Source: Halobacterium sp. CBA1132 (GTDB lineage Archaea > Halobacteriota > Halobacteria > Halobacteriales > Halobacteriaceae). Taken from it: a stretch of DNA of 64,000 nucleotides. The position numbers were made by a program, and so were the translations under genes. The notes beneath the pieces were generated by a model. It worked only from the letters and a program-made list of their open reading frames with translations. It was not told where the DNA came from and did not search any database. Shown here one piece after another: positions 53,141-64,000 of the stretch. Position 1 is the stretch's first letter; each line of letters begins with the position of its first letter. Where the stretch lies: the NCBI RefSeq assembly GCF_001485535.1, contig NZ_BCMZ01000001.1, positions 2,418,001-2,482,000 of the forward strand, written 5' to 3'.

Positions 53141-53191
53141 CGTCTGCCCGAGGAGCGACGCTTTTCCCTGCCCGTCGCCTAGGCCGCGCCA

Positions 53192-53827
53192 ATGACGCTC
53201 GTCGCGTTCGACTTCGACGGCACGCTCGCGGACTCGGAGATGATGGACCGACTCGCCGCCCGCCACGGCGTCGGCGACGAAGTGTCGGACATCACCGAGC
53301 GCGCGATGCGCGGGGAACTCTCGTACGCCGAGAGCCTCCGCGAGCGCGCCAGCCTCGTCGCCGGCCTCTCTGCCGACGACGCGGCCGACGTGTACAGCGA
53401 CGTCCGCCTGCGGGACGGCGCGGGCGAACTGCTCGGCGAACTCTCCGAGAGCGGCGTCCGCGTCGTCGTCCTCACTGGCGGGTTCGGTCGCGGCGTGGAA
53501 GCCGCCCTCGACGCCGCAGGCGTGACCGTCGACCGCGTGGTCGCCAACAGCCTGCCGGAGGCCGACGGCGAACTCACGGGCGACGTGGAGGGGCCGCTCA
53601 TCGAGGGAACGAAAGACGACGCGCTCGTCGACGTCTGCGAGGAGTTCGGCGTCGACGTCGCGGACTCGGTGGCGGTCGGGGACGGCGCCAACGACGCGCC
53701 GATGCTCGACGGGGCCGGCTTCGGCGTCGGCTTCCAGCCCAAGCCCGGCGTCGACGAGCACTGCGACACCGTGGTCGCGTCGATGGCCGAGCTAGGGACG
53801 CTGCTGCGCGAGCGCGACGTCTTCTGA
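53192..53827 (+). CDS. serB: HAD-family phosphatase, probable phosphoserine phosphatase
   Basis: The product has 211 residues. HAD motif I DFDGTLAD has nucleophile Asp7 and acid Asp9; motif II is VVVLTGGFG; motif III/IV GDGANDAPML. The cap between I and II has the helical form of SerB. The nearby serA supports a serine-synthesis role, but other small phosphatases share this fold. Confidence 0.85.
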   Translation: MTLVAFDFDGTLADSEMMDRLAARHGVGDEVSDITERAMRGELSYAESLRERASLVAGLSADDAADVYSDVRLRDGAGELLGELSESGVRVVVLTGGFGRGVEAALDAAGVTVDRVVANSLPEADGELTGDVEGPLIEGTKDDALVDVCEEFGVDVADSVAVGDGANDAPMLDGAGFGVGFQPKPGVDEHCDTVVASMAELGTLLRERDVF

Positions 53828-54067
53828 AGCGCGCGTACTGAAGGATGGGACTGCCCGCGCCGGCCGCGGGCGTGGTTCCGTTCGTAGAGCGTGTGACGAG
53901 AAACCCGCGACGGGTGGAGTCGCGGGGATTCCCGAGTCGGGCGGCCAGGGCACACTGAGCGGTACCGACCCGGGCGGGTTCGGCTAGACCCCGTTCACCC
54001 TTGCTTAATTGGTCGTTAACGTCGCTTTCTTCACGTGATTGGGCGGTCGCCGGCAACCGAAAGTTGA

Positions 54068-54625
54068 TTGGTGGAAGTGACGAACGTGGCGGTAGTGGCG
54101 GACGATTCAGACGGTACGCTTCCCGAGGCGGACATCCACGACGTGCTCCGGAACGAGCGGCGCCGAATGGTCATCGAGTTGCTCGGCGACGCCGGCGAGC
54201 CGGTGACCGTGCGCGAACTCTCGGAGGCGATCGCCGCCCGGGAGACCGGCGAGGACCCGCCGCCCCGCGACGTCCGGCAGAGCGTCTACATCTCCCTCCA
54301 GCAGACCCACGTGCCGAAGCTCGCGAAGCTCGGCATCGCCTCCTACGACGAACAGACGAAGGAACTCCGGCCCGCCGAGAACGCGCCCACTGTCGGCGTC
54401 TACATGGAGGTCGTCCCGAAGTACGGCCTCTCGTACGCCGAGTACTACGCCGCGCTGGGCGTGCTCGGCGCGCTCCTCGTCGTCGCGGCGGAGGTCGGCG
54501 TCCCCGTCGTAAGCGAGGTGGGCGCGAGCGCGTACGCACTCGGTGTCTTCACGCTACTCGTGGCGTCGGCGGTGTATCAGGCGTACAGCCAGCGGAGCAC
54601 GCTCGTCCACCGGCTCCGAGACTGA
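54068..54625 (+). CDS. Membrane-anchored HTH (DUF7344-like) regulator
   Basis: Up to 185 residues. The N-terminal HTH, PEADIHDVLRNERRRMVIEL through VYISLQQTHVPKLAKLGIAS, matches the DUF7344 winged-helix domain frequent in haloarchaea. Two helices at the C-terminus (about 128-145 and 152-170) anchor it in the membrane. The start is uncertain among TTG 54068, GTG 54071 and GTG 54077. The preceding 240 bases hold no gene, only a TTGCTTAATTGG promoter-like stretch near 54000. Confidence 0.78.
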   Translation: MVEVTNVAVVADDSDGTLPEADIHDVLRNERRRMVIELLGDAGEPVTVRELSEAIAARETGEDPPPRDVRQSVYISLQQTHVPKLAKLGIASYDEQTKELRPAENAPTVGVYMEVVPKYGLSYAEYYAALGVLGALLVVAAEVGVPVVSEVGASAYALGVFTLLVASAVYQAYSQRSTLVHRLRD

Positions 54626-55921
54626 CTACCGGGAGGCTTCCTCGATGGCGGCTTCGAGGTCCGCGACCACGTCCGCGGGGTCCTCGATACCGACGCTCAG
54701 GCGCACGAGGTCGTCGCGGACGCCCGCAGCGTCCTTCTCCTCGTCAGTGAGCTGCTGGTGGGTGGTGCTGGCGGGGTGGATGATGAGCGTCTTCGCGTCC
54801 CCGACGTTCGCCAGCAGGCTCGCGAGGTCGGTGTTCTCGGTGGTCTCCTTGGCGGCCTCGTAGCCGGCTTCGAGGCCGAACGTAATCATCCCGCCGTACC
54901 CGCCGTCCAGATATTCGCTTGCCTCCTCGTGGGTCGGGTGGTCCTCCAGCCCCGGGTACGTGACCCACGCGACGTCCTCGTGGTCGACGAGGTACTCGGC
55001 GACCTTCTGGGCGTTCTCGCAGTGCTTCTCCATGCGCAGCGGCAGCGATTCGAGTTTTTCGAGGGTCTGCCACGCGTCGAACGGCGACTGCTGGTTCCCG
55101 AGGTCGCGCAGACCGCGCGCGATTGCGGTGTACGTGAACGCCGCGTCCCCGAACGCGTCCGCGAAGTTCACGCCGTGGTAGGCGGGGTTGTCTTTGGCAA
55201 CCTCGGGGTACTTGTCGGCGTACTCCTCCCACGGGAACTCCCCACCGTCGACGAGCGCGCCACCGACGGTGGTGCCGGCGCCGTGAATCCACTTCGTGGT
55301 GGAGTGCCAGACGACGTCCGCGCCGTGCTCAAGGGGGTTGCAGAGGTACGGCGTCGCGAACGTGTTGTCCACGATGAGGGGAACGCCCGCCTCGTCCGTA
55401 ATCTCGCCGAGGCGCTCGAAGTCCGGCGTCGTCAGGCTCGGGTTGCCGATGGTCTCGACGAGCACGTACGCGGTGTCCTCGTCGATGGCCTCCTCGTAGG
55501 CGTCGTAGTCGAGGGCGTCGACGAACTCCGTCTCGATGCCGCGGCGCTCGACGCTGTGCGTGAGGTACGTGTACGTCCCGCCGTAGAGGTCGCTGGACGC
55601 GACGATGTTGTCGCCGGCGCTCGCGAGCACGAACGTCGCGAGGTCCAGGCTCGCCATCCCCGAGGACGTCGCGACGGCGCCGACGCCGCCTTCGAGTGCC
55701 GCGAGGCGCTCCTGGAGCGTCTCCACGGTCGGGTTCATCAGCCGCGAATAGATGTATCCCGGCTTCTCCAGGGCGAACTGTGCGGCCGCGTCGTCGCTGT
55801 CCTCGAAGACGTACGACGTCGTCTGGTAGATCGGCGGCGCGCGCGACCCGGTCGCCGGGTCGACTTCCTGGCCCGCGTGGACGCTGTTCGTGTCGAACTC
55901 GTAGTCGTCTCCGTCTCCCAT
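54626..55921 (-). CDS. metY: O-acetylhomoserine aminocarboxypropyltransferase (MetY), paralogue 1
   Basis: The product has 431 residues, a Cys/Met-metabolism PLP enzyme with Lys210 in HSTTKWIHGAGTTVGG and YSRLMNPTVETLQERLAALEGG. It makes homocysteine (or cysteine from O-acetylserine) with sulfide. It is monocistronic and convergent with the HTH gene. A second MetY (57850-59133) shares the same layout. Confidence 0.92.
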   Translation of the reverse strand: MGDGDDYEFDTNSVHAGQEVDPATGSRAPPIYQTTSYVFEDSDDAAAQFALEKPGYIYSRLMNPTVETLQERLAALEGGVGAVATSSGMASLDLATFVLASAGDNIVASSDLYGGTYTYLTHSVERRGIETEFVDALDYDAYEEAIDEDTAYVLVETIGNPSLTTPDFERLGEITDEAGVPLIVDNTFATPYLCNPLEHGADVVWHSTTKWIHGAGTTVGGALVDGGEFPWEEYADKYPEVAKDNPAYHGVNFADAFGDAAFTYTAIARGLRDLGNQQSPFDAWQTLEKLESLPLRMEKHCENAQKVAEYLVDHEDVAWVTYPGLEDHPTHEEASEYLDGGYGGMITFGLEAGYEAAKETTENTDLASLLANVGDAKTLIIHPASTTHQQLTDEEKDAAGVRDDLVRLSVGIEDPADVVADLEAAIEEASR

Positions 55922-56021
55922 GCCCCCTACTGCGTGCCCCGGGGTCGTTAAGCCGGGGGGTCGCCCGCAGTTCCTGCCGGCTACGGTGACGCCGAGAAAG
56001 CAGCGAAACAGACGCGCTGGA

Positions 56022-56426
56022 CTAGCTACAATCGCCGGAAGCGAGGTTCGTCACGTCGAGGTGTGACTGGAGGACGGTCGTCTCGAAGTCGCCGTCGGCG
56101 ACAACGAGTTCGTCGCCGGTAGATTTAGCGGTGGCCGCGATGAGCAAGTCGCGGGCGGCCATCCGCTGGCCGTCGTCGAGAAGCGCGTCCTGCAGCGCGG
56201 CTGCCTCGATAGCGACGTCCTCGGTGAGGTCGATGGCGTGGACGCCGTCGAAGTCCCGGCGCGCAGCACGAACGTCCGTCGATCCGCTGCCGAGTTTCCC
56301 GTTCAGCACCTCGAACACGCACAGCGACGACGTGAGGTACGGTTCAGGCTGGCGCTGGACGTATTCGACGGTCGCGTCGACGCCAGCGAGCATGTCGATG
56401 ATGACCGACGAGTCGAGGAACGTCAT
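56022..56426 (-). CDS. vapC: VapC-type PIN-domain ribonuclease toxin
   Basis: The product has 134 residues. PIN acidic residues are Asp5 (LDSSVIIDML), Glu39 (FEVLNGK), Asp93 (ARDLLIAATA) and Asp111 (VVADGDFE), a complete Mg2+ site. It cleaves RNA, often tRNA or rRNA. The ATG overlaps the antitoxin stop by 4 bases (ATGA). Confidence 0.9.
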   Translation of the reverse strand: MTFLDSSVIIDMLAGVDATVEYVQRQPEPYLTSSLCVFEVLNGKLGSGSTDVRAARRDFDGVHAIDLTEDVAIEAAALQDALLDDGQRMAARDLLIAATAKSTGDELVVADGDFETTVLQSHLDVTNLASGDCS

Positions 56427-56620
56427 CGCTGGAAGCTCTCGCGGGACGCGCGAACGGCCTCGCGAGCGCGGTCGGCTTCCGCCTCGGACCACGCGCCGAC
56501 GTCAATCGGGTCTTCCTCGTCGGCGAGCCGACTGAGGAAGTCGTCCCATGTCTCGTCGTCGCGCTTGAGCCGCGAGAGCTTCGACTTCGTCTCGTCGCTG
56601 ACGCGGATGCTCGTGCTCAT
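56423..56620 (-). CDS. vapB: VapB-type antitoxin
   Basis: The product has 65 residues. The N-terminal MSTSIRVSDETKSKLSRLKR is a ribbon-helix-helix/DUF7557-like DNA-binding start, and the C-terminal acidic tail would wrap VapC. It is the first gene of the vapBC operon. Its start lies 2 bases from a perfect inverted repeat (56622-56640), the expected autorepressor site. Confidence 0.87.
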   Translation of the reverse strand: MSTSIRVSDETKSKLSRLKRDDETWDDFLSRLADEEDPIDVGAWSEAEADRAREAVRASRESFQR

Positions 56621-56621
56621 G

Positions 56622-56640
56622 TGTATACGTGTCGTATACA
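56622..56640. promoter_or_regulatory. vapBC operator (perfect 7-bp inverted repeat)
   Basis: TGTATAC (56622-56628), spacer GTGTC, GTATACA (56634-56640). It lies 2-20 bases upstream of the vapB ATG and overlaps the zone where a TATA box would sit, so binding by VapB or VapBC would block transcription. Identification is by symmetry and position. Confidence 0.75.
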
Positions 56641-56668
56641 GAGACGTAGTCGTTTCGGCGGAAGGGCG

Positions 56669-57850
56669 CTACCCCGAGAAGAGGCTGTTGTGGACGGGGG
56701 CGTACAGCGTCCGCCGGTCGTCGTCGTGGTCGACGGTGTCCGTGACGGCGCGGCCGGCGACGCCGTTCGCGAGGAAGTCACGGACCGGGGGGCCGACGGA
56801 CTCGGGTTCGACGAGGAACGCGTCGTGGCCGTGGTCGGACTCGACGACGTGGTGCGAGACCGGGACCTCCTGCTCGCGGAACGCCTCCGCGACGCCCTCG
56901 CTCTGGTCGACGGTGAAGTGCCAGTCGCCCGTGAACGACACCAGCAGGGCTTCCCCGGCGAACGCGCCGAGTGCGCTGGCGTCCGAATCGTAGCCCTCCG
57001 CGAGGTCGTAGTCGTCCATCGCGCGCGTCAGGTAGAGGTAGCTGTTCGCGTCGAAGCGGTCGGTGAACTTCTCGGCCTGGTAGTCGAGGTACGACTCGAC
57101 GTCCCGGTACGGGAAGAACGCGCCCGCGTCGTCCACGGGGAACGCGTCGCTGCCGGCCTCGCGGCCCGCGGTGCGGCGGCCGAACTTCCGCTCCATGGAG
57201 TCCTTCGAGAGGTACATCAGGTGGCCGAGTTGGCGGGCGAGCGCGAGCCCCTGCTCGGGGAACTCGCCATCGTAGTAGTCGCCGCCGTTCCAATTCGCGT
57301 CGCCGCGGATGGCGCGGCGGGCGACCGCGTTCAGCCCGAGACACTGCGCGTCGAGGCGGGGGGCGGCGGCGATGGCGGCGACGCGGCGGGCGTCGTCGGG
57401 GAAGCGCCGCGCCCAGTCGAGGGCGTTCATGCCGCCGACGCTGCCACCGAGGACCGCGTGCAGGCGGCCGACGCCGAGGTCGTCGAGCAGGCGGCGCTGG
57501 CTGCGCGTCCAGTCGCCGACCGTGACCGGCGGGAAGTCCGTACCCCACGGTTCGCCGTCCGGCCCCTCGCTGGCGGGGCCGTCCGTGCCGTAGCACGACC
57601 CGGGGACGTTCGCGCAGACGACGTAGTACTCGTTCGTGTCGATGGCCTTCCCGGGGCCGACGACGTCGTGCCACCAGCCGCGGCCCTGGCCGTCGCCGCG
57701 GCCGCGGACGTGCTGGCTGCCGGTGAGCGCGTGACAGACCAGCACCGCGTTGTCACCCGTGAACTCGCCGTACGTCTCGTAGGCGACGGTGAAGTCCTCG
57801 ATTGTCTGCCCGCTCTCGAACTCGAACTCGTCGAACGTCGTCTCGGGCAT
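56669..57850 (-). CDS. metX: Homoserine O-acetyltransferase
   Basis: The product has 393 residues, an alpha/beta hydrolase. The nucleophile is Ser137 in [12 protein letters not shown]; the catalytic His is in [10 protein letters not shown] near the C-terminus; the preceding Asp is in the FTGDWHF region. [12 protein letters not shown] is the family start. It makes O-acetylhomoserine for MetY. It is coupled to the upstream metY paralogue by a one-base overlap. Confidence 0.94.
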   Translation of the reverse strand: MPETTFDEFEFESGQTIEDFTVAYETYGEFTGDNAVLVCHALTGSQHVRGRGDGQGRGWWHDVVGPGKAIDTNEYYVVCANVPGSCYGTDGPASEGPDGEPWGTDFPPVTVGDWTRSQRRLLDDLGVGRLHAVLGGSVGGMNALDWARRFPDDARRVAAIAAAPRLDAQCLGLNAVARRAIRGDANWNGGDYYDGEFPEQGLALARQLGHLMYLSKDSMERKFGRRTAGREAGSDAFPVDDAGAFFPYRDVESYLDYQAEKFTDRFDANSYLYLTRAMDDYDLAEGYDSDASALGAFAGEALLVSFTGDWHFTVDQSEGVAEAFREQEVPVSHHVVESDHGHDAFLVEPESVGPPVRDFLANGVAGRAVTDTVDHDDDRRTLYAPVHNSLFSG

Positions 57851-59133
57851 CAGTGGGCCTCCCCGAGCGCTCGGTCGAAGTCCGCGAGCACGTCCGCGGT
57901 GTCCTCGATGCCGACGGAGACGCGAATCATGTCCGGGCTGACGCCCGCCGCGCGCTGCTCGTCCTCGGAGAGCTGTGCGTGCGTGGTGCTGGCGGGGTGG
58001 ATGACGAGCGTCTTGGCGTCCCCGACGTTCGCCGCGAACGACGCCAACTCGACGCCCTCGCAGACGGCTTTCGCGGCGTCGAAGCCGCCCTCGGGGCCGA
58101 ACGTGAGCATCCCGCCGTATCCCTGGTCCAGATACTCGCTGGCTTCGTCGTGCGTGGGGTGGTCCGCTACTCCGGGGTAGGAGACCCACGCCACGTCCTC
58201 GTGGGCCGCGAGGAAGTCCGCGAGCGCGGCGGCGTTCTCGCAGTGGCGGTCCATGCGGAGCGGCAGGGTCTCGACGCCCTGCATCGTCTGCCACGCGTCG
58301 AAGGGCGTCTGGCCGGTGCCGGTGGCGCGGACGGCGCGCTGGCGGACGGCCGCGGCGAGCGCGCGGTCGCCGAAGCGTTCGGTGAAGTCGAAGCCGTAGG
58401 CGGGGTTCTCGCCCGAGAGTTCGGGGAAGTCGGCGTCCGCGTGGTCCCACGGGAACGTCCCGCCGTCCACGACGACACCCCCCAGCGTCGTGCCGGCACC
58501 GTGGAGCCACTTGGTCGTGGACTCCCAGACGATGTCGGCGCCGTGCTCGATTGGACGGCAGAGGTGCGGGGTGGCGAACGTGTTGTCCACGACGAGGGGA
58601 ACGGCGTGGTCGTGGGCGACGTCCGCGATGGCCTCGAAGTCGGGCGTGACGAGCGACGGGTTCGCGATGGTCTCGACGTGGACGAACGCGGTGTCCTCGT
58701 CGATGGCGTCCTCGACGGCTGCGGGGTCGAGGGCGTCGACGGTCCGGGTGTCGACGCCGCGCTTGCCGGCGATGTGCGAGAAGTAGGTGCCGGTGCCGCC
58801 GTACATGTCCTCGCTGGCGACGATGTTCCGGCCGGCTTCGGCGAGCACGGTGGTGATGCCGTCGATGGCGCCCATGCCGGCGTTCGTGGCGACGGCGTCG
58901 ACGCCACCTTCGAGGCTGGCGAGGCGGTCCTCCAGCGTGGAGACGGTGGGATTGGAGATGCGCGAGTAGACGTCGGCCTCCGACTCCAAGGCGTACCTGT
59001 CGGCGGCGTCGTCGGCGTCGGGGAAGACGTACGACGTCGTCTGGTAGATTGGCGGGGCGCGCGCCCCTGTCTCGTCGGGGTCCTGTCCCGCGTGGACGCT
59101 GCGGGTGTGGCGCCCGCCGCTCGCGTCAGTCAT
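57850..59133 (-). CDS. metY: O-acetylhomoserine aminocarboxypropyltransferase (MetY), paralogue 2
   Basis: The product has 427 residues. The PLP lysine is Lys208 ([16 protein letters not shown]). It is roughly similar to paralogue 1 along its length (same VFPDADDAA and [22 protein letters not shown] frames) but clearly diverged. As the first gene of the metY-metX operon it is the better candidate for methionine synthesis; paralogue 1 may prefer O-acetylserine. Confidence 0.92.
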   Translation of the reverse strand: MTDASGGRHTRSVHAGQDPDETGARAPPIYQTTSYVFPDADDAADRYALESEADVYSRISNPTVSTLEDRLASLEGGVDAVATNAGMGAIDGITTVLAEAGRNIVASEDMYGGTGTYFSHIAGKRGVDTRTVDALDPAAVEDAIDEDTAFVHVETIANPSLVTPDFEAIADVAHDHAVPLVVDNTFATPHLCRPIEHGADIVWESTTKWLHGAGTTLGGVVVDGGTFPWDHADADFPELSGENPAYGFDFTERFGDRALAAAVRQRAVRATGTGQTPFDAWQTMQGVETLPLRMDRHCENAAALADFLAAHEDVAWVSYPGVADHPTHDEASEYLDQGYGGMLTFGPEGGFDAAKAVCEGVELASFAANVGDAKTLVIHPASTTHAQLSEDEQRAAGVSPDMIRVSVGIEDTADVLADFDRALGEAH

Positions 59134-59263
59134 GTATCGAAGTAATATAGCCCGAGAAGAATATGCATGGTAGTTACGGCAACGCTTGCCCGCTCCAGCG
59201 AATCGGCCCCGGCCGCGTAGCGGAATCCGGCGCGTTCTTGACGGTACGGGCGAAACGACGCGT

Positions 59264-60415
59264 ATGGTTCGACGCGAACGCGCGGCGCTGGCGGGGGTCG
59301 TGTTCGCGGTGCTGTTCGCGCAAGTCCTCCTCTACCCGGGCGCCGCCGACCTCGTCGCCGCGTTCGGCGCCGACGACCCCGACACCGGGAGCCGCTGGTT
59401 CCTCGCCGCGGAGTTCGCCGCATTCGTCGCGTTCGCGGGCGTCTGGGGCGTCGCCAGCGACCGCGCCGGCCGCCGCGTCCCGTTCATCGCCGCGGGCGCG
59501 CTCGGCGGCAGCCTCGGGTACGCCGCGCTCGCCACCCTCCACGTCGACTTCGGAACGGTACTCGTGCTCCGCGCGGCCCAAGGCGCAGCCACCATCGGCG
59601 CGTTCTCGCTGTCGATGACGATGCTGATGGACCTCTCCGACGACCACGGCAAGGACATGGGCGCCGCCGGCATCGCCATCGGCTCGGGAACCGCGCTCGG
59701 CGCGCCCGTCGGCGGCCGTCTCACCGAGCTCGACCCGAAACTGCCGCTGGTCGTCGGCTGCGTCGCGCTCGCCGTCGCTGGCGTCGCCGCGCTCCGCGTC
59801 CCCGACCGCGCCCCCAGCGGACACGGCGACTCCCTACGCTCGGGCCTACAGGTACTCCGCGACCGCCCGACGCTGAGCGTCCCGTTCGCGTTCGGGTTCA
59901 TCGACCGCTTCACCGCGGGCTTCTTCGCGCTCGTCGGCTCGCTGTACTTCCGACAGGTGTTCGGCCTCGACGCCGGCGCGGTCGGCCTCACGCTCGCACT
60001 GTTCTTCGCGCCGTTCGCCCTCCTCCAGTACCCCTTCGGCCGGCTCTCCGACCGCGTCGGCCGCACCGTCCCCATCGCCGTCGGCTCCGCGACCTACGGC
60101 CTCGTCGTCGTCGCAATCGGGCTCGCACCCCACGTGCGTCTCGCGCAGGGCGGCATGGTGCTGGTCGGCGTGCTCGGCGCGCTCATGTCCCCCGCGACGA
60201 TGGCGCTGGTCACCGACATCGCGGGCGACGACGAGCGCGGCGTCAGCATGGGCGGATTCAACGTCGCCGGCTCGCTGGGCTTCCTCACCGGTATCGTCGG
60301 CGGCGGCTGGGTCGCCGAGCAGTACGACTTCACCACCGCGTTCGCGCTCGCGGGCGGCGCCGAACTCCTGCTCGCGGCGCTCGCGCTGCCCGCGCTACTG
60401 CGACTGGACGCGTAG
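59264..60415 (+). CDS. Major facilitator superfamily transporter
   Basis: The product has 383 residues with about 12 hydrophobic segments. The MFS loop 2-3 motif appears as GVASDRAGRRVPF and is repeated in the second half as GRLSDRVGRTVPI. This is a multidrug/sugar-efflux-like (DHA1) architecture; substrate unknown. The ATG at 59264 is chosen; upstream frame is open but lacks signal. Confidence 0.85.
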   Translation: MVRRERAALAGVVFAVLFAQVLLYPGAADLVAAFGADDPDTGSRWFLAAEFAAFVAFAGVWGVASDRAGRRVPFIAAGALGGSLGYAALATLHVDFGTVLVLRAAQGAATIGAFSLSMTMLMDLSDDHGKDMGAAGIAIGSGTALGAPVGGRLTELDPKLPLVVGCVALAVAGVAALRVPDRAPSGHGDSLRSGLQVLRDRPTLSVPFAFGFIDRFTAGFFALVGSLYFRQVFGLDAGAVGLTLALFFAPFALLQYPFGRLSDRVGRTVPIAVGSATYGLVVVAIGLAPHVRLAQGGMVLVGVLGALMSPATMALVTDIAGDDERGVSMGGFNVAGSLGFLTGIVGGGWVAEQYDFTTAFALAGGAELLLAALALPALLRLDA

Positions 60416-62590
<2,175 letters not shown>

Positions 62591-62659
62591 GTCGCTCCCG
62601 TGCGCGTCGCTGTGCGGCGTGGAAAGCGGAGAATCCGCAGTTAGTTCTGAATTCGGGAG

Positions 62660-62854
62660 TTACGCGCGGATGACGTTCTTCGCGCGGGGGCCCTTGGGGG
62701 CCTGCTCGATGTCGAACTCGATCTCGGTGCCCTCGGTGAGGTCCTCGCCGCCCACATCTTCCATGTGGAAGAACACGTCGTCGTCCTCGTCGTCAGTCGT
62801 GATGAAACCGTAGCCGCCAGTCTGGTTGAAGAAGTCAACCTTGCCTTCTGCCAT
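62660..62854 (-). CDS. cspA: Cold-shock domain protein
   Basis: The product has 64 residues. RNP1 GGYGFITTD and RNP2 DVFFHMED are intact. It binds single-stranded RNA/DNA as a chaperone. The ATG at 62854 gives MAEGKVDFFNQ; a TATA-like GGTTATAC (62880-62887) lies about 26-33 bases upstream, suggesting a leaderless message. Confidence 0.93.
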   Translation of the reverse strand: MAEGKVDFFNQTGGYGFITTDDEDDDVFFHMEDVGGEDLTEGTEIEFDIEQAPKGPRAKNVIRA

Positions 62855-62887
62855 TACGTACAGATAGAGGCCCCATTCACGTATAAC

Positions 62888-63260
62888 CATTCCGAGAGGA
62901 AGGGTAGCACGGGGGTCGGCCGGACGAACGTCCAAAATCGACCACGGAGAGTGGCGGTGACACGCATCCGCGAGCCTCGCGGCTCGACAGATCCCGAGGC
63001 GAGCGGTTCACCGAGCGCGAACAGCGTGAGCGCTCGGGCCGACGACTGAGTGGAGTGAAACGAAGTCGTTCGAAAGAGCGCGTCGCGCTCTTTCGTGATG
63101 ACGAGAGAGCTTCGCTCTCTCGAACCACGAAGGAGGAGTGCTTTTAGTGCAGGTTTTGCCGAGTTGAGCGGGACCGAAGGTCCCGCTAACCATGTGAACG
63201 GGCGCAAAGCGCCCGTGAGCAGAGGCCGCCGCAGGCGGCCCGCAGCGCAAAACGTGCGTT
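62888..63260. repeat. Intergenic repeat cluster with nine hairpins and family-A element (copy 3)
   Basis: No gene is seen between cspA and the gene ending at 63261. Perfect hairpins lie at 62971-62986, 63011-63037 (11-base loop), 63071-63095 (11-bp stem, loop GTC), 63102-63122 (loop TTC), 63167-63187 (loop GAA), 63198-63216 (loop AAA) and 63224-63240 (loop GCA). Family-A sequence spans 63132-63258, ending in GCGCAAAACGTGCG at the stop. Most hairpins have 3-base loops. The same sequence blocks recur at 10858-10927 and 11741-11820. Confidence 0.75.
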
Positions 63261-64000
63261 CTAGACGCCGAGCAGGTCGAACTCGTAGCCGTTGTCGTGC
63301 TCGTCGGCGTGCTCGTAGGCGACGTGGGCGGCGGCGACGTCCTGAATCGCGAGGCCCGTCGAGTCGAAGACGGTGACGCCGTCCTCGGGCGTGCGGCCGT
63401 CCTTGAGGCCGGTGACGAGTTCGCCGACTTGGCCGTAGATGTCGTCGTCGCCGAGCACGCCCGCGTTGTAGGGGACGTTGATTTCCCCGGAGTGGGTGGT
63501 CTGGGCGTGGTCGTCGATGACGAGCTTGCTGTCGAGGAGGAGGTCGTCGGCGAGTTCGTGTTTGCCTTCGGCGTCGGCGCCCATCGCGTTGATGTGCGTG
63601 TGGTCGGCGACGTCCTCGCGGGAGACGATGGGGTCCTCGACGGGGGTGACCGTCGAGAGCACGTCGCAGTGGCCGGCGTCGCTAATCGACCCCTCGCGGA
63701 CGTCGAAGCTGTCCTCGAAGTGCTCGACGAACGCGCGCACGGCGTCCTCGTTGACATCGCTGACGACGACCTCCTCGATGTCACGGACCGTCGAGATGGC
63801 CTCCAACTGAGTGTACGACTGGACGCCCGCGCCGACGACGCCGAAACTGGAGGCGTCCTCGACGGCGAGGTAGTCCGTGGCGACGGCGGCGGCGGCGCCC
63901 GTGCGCTGCATCGTGAGCTCCGTGCCGTCCATGATGGCAAGCGGGTACGCGTTCTCGGGGTCGGAGTAGACCATCGTCCCCATCACCGTCGGGAGGTCGT
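63261..64000 (-). CDS. Ornithine cyclodeaminase/mu-crystallin family protein (partial, 5' end outside window)
   Basis: The visible 246 residues are the C-terminal three quarters of an OCD/AlaDH family enzyme. Marks are the NAD motif VVGAGVQSYTQLEAI, RTGAAAAVATDYLAVEDA, HINAMGADAEGKHELADDLL (active-site Asp) and FDSTGLAIQDVAAA. The family includes ornithine cyclodeaminase, alanine dehydrogenase and ketimine reductases; the haloarchaeal group is often annotated alanine dehydrogenase. The start is beyond the right edge. Confidence 0.88.
   Translation of the reverse strand, partial: DLPTVMGTMVYSDPENAYPLAIMDGTELTMQRTGAAAAVATDYLAVEDASSFGVVGAGVQSYTQLEAISTVRDIEEVVVSDVNEDAVRAFVEHFEDSFDVREGSISDAGHCDVLSTVTPVEDPIVSREDVADHTHINAMGADAEGKHELADDLLLDSKLVIDDHAQTTHSGEINVPYNAGVLGDDDIYGQVGELVTGLKDGRTPEDGVTVFDSTGLAIQDVAAAHVAYEHADEHDNGYEFDLLGV

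Noticed and set aside
53828-54067. Possible small RNA between the HAD gene and HTH gene
   Set aside because: It contains a CGCGAC/GTCGCG-type hairpin and a promoter-like AT stretch, but no consistent terminator or conserved RNA motif could be identified.

Overview
The window is a stretch of haloarchaeal (class Halobacteria) chromosome, most likely from Halobacterium or a near relative. The evidence is very high GC, strongly acidic proteins rich in Asp and Glu, archaeal information-processing genes (radA, nmd3-like, rpl39e, rpl31e, eif6, pfdA, ftsY, srp54), leaderless-looking promoters with a TATA element about 26 bases before the start codon, and LysW-type arginine biosynthesis. The genus is inferred; no rRNA gene is present to confirm it. 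There is no CRISPR array, no complete insertion sequence and no prophage.

Layout: 1-7.5 kb holds small metal and redox proteins (DCC protein, cupin, zinc-type ferredoxin, CxxC microproteins), a PHP phosphoesterase, an NAD-dependent epimerase, a DUF2178/XRE pair behind an operator-like array, and an XPD-like helicase. 7.5-13 kb holds a Trm5/Tyw2-family methyltransferase with an NMD3-like protein, radA, sufU and sufS. 13.1-14.8 kb is an AT-rich two-gene cassette encoding a membrane-tethered response regulator and a three-helix membrane protein. 15-24 kb is the translation and secretion block. 24-33 kb holds transport genes (two half-size MgtE-like proteins, a GATE protein, a CDF exporter), UPF0200/UPF0201, tRNA-Arg, an aminopeptidase, threonine aldolase, a membrane HTH protein, a phosphodiesterase and Dps. 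A second XPD-like helicase is at 33.9-36.1 kb.

From 37.3 to 46.5 kb lies a complete arginine pathway (argG, argH, lysW, argX, argC, argB, argD, argE, argF), nearly all translationally coupled by 1-4 base overlaps. Glutamate is attached to the carrier LysW, activated, reduced, transaminated and released as ornithine, then converted to arginine by ArgF, ArgG and ArgH. Downstream come threonine synthase, an MFS remnant, a DUF4143 ATPase, serA, a thioesterase broken by a palindromic insertion, an aldolase, a phosphoserine-phosphatase-like HAD protein, two MetY paralogues with MetX (methionine and cysteine synthesis), vapBC, an MFS transporter, bacterial-type ligA, a cold-shock protein and the 3' part of an ornithine cyclodeaminase family gene.

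The most unusual content is (1) the AT-rich membrane response-regulator cassette; (2) perfect hairpins, mostly with 3-base loops, that fill intergenic regions and also sit inside coding sequences: extra in-frame segments in argX and argC, and a 58-base insertion that breaks an acyl-CoA thioesterase; (3) two dispersed intergenic repeat families; (4) an arginine-rich upstream reading frame exactly where the argG promoter should start transcription, and an 11-codon reading frame linking argC to argB; (5) an FtsY whose TKxD guanine-specificity motif reads TMAD.
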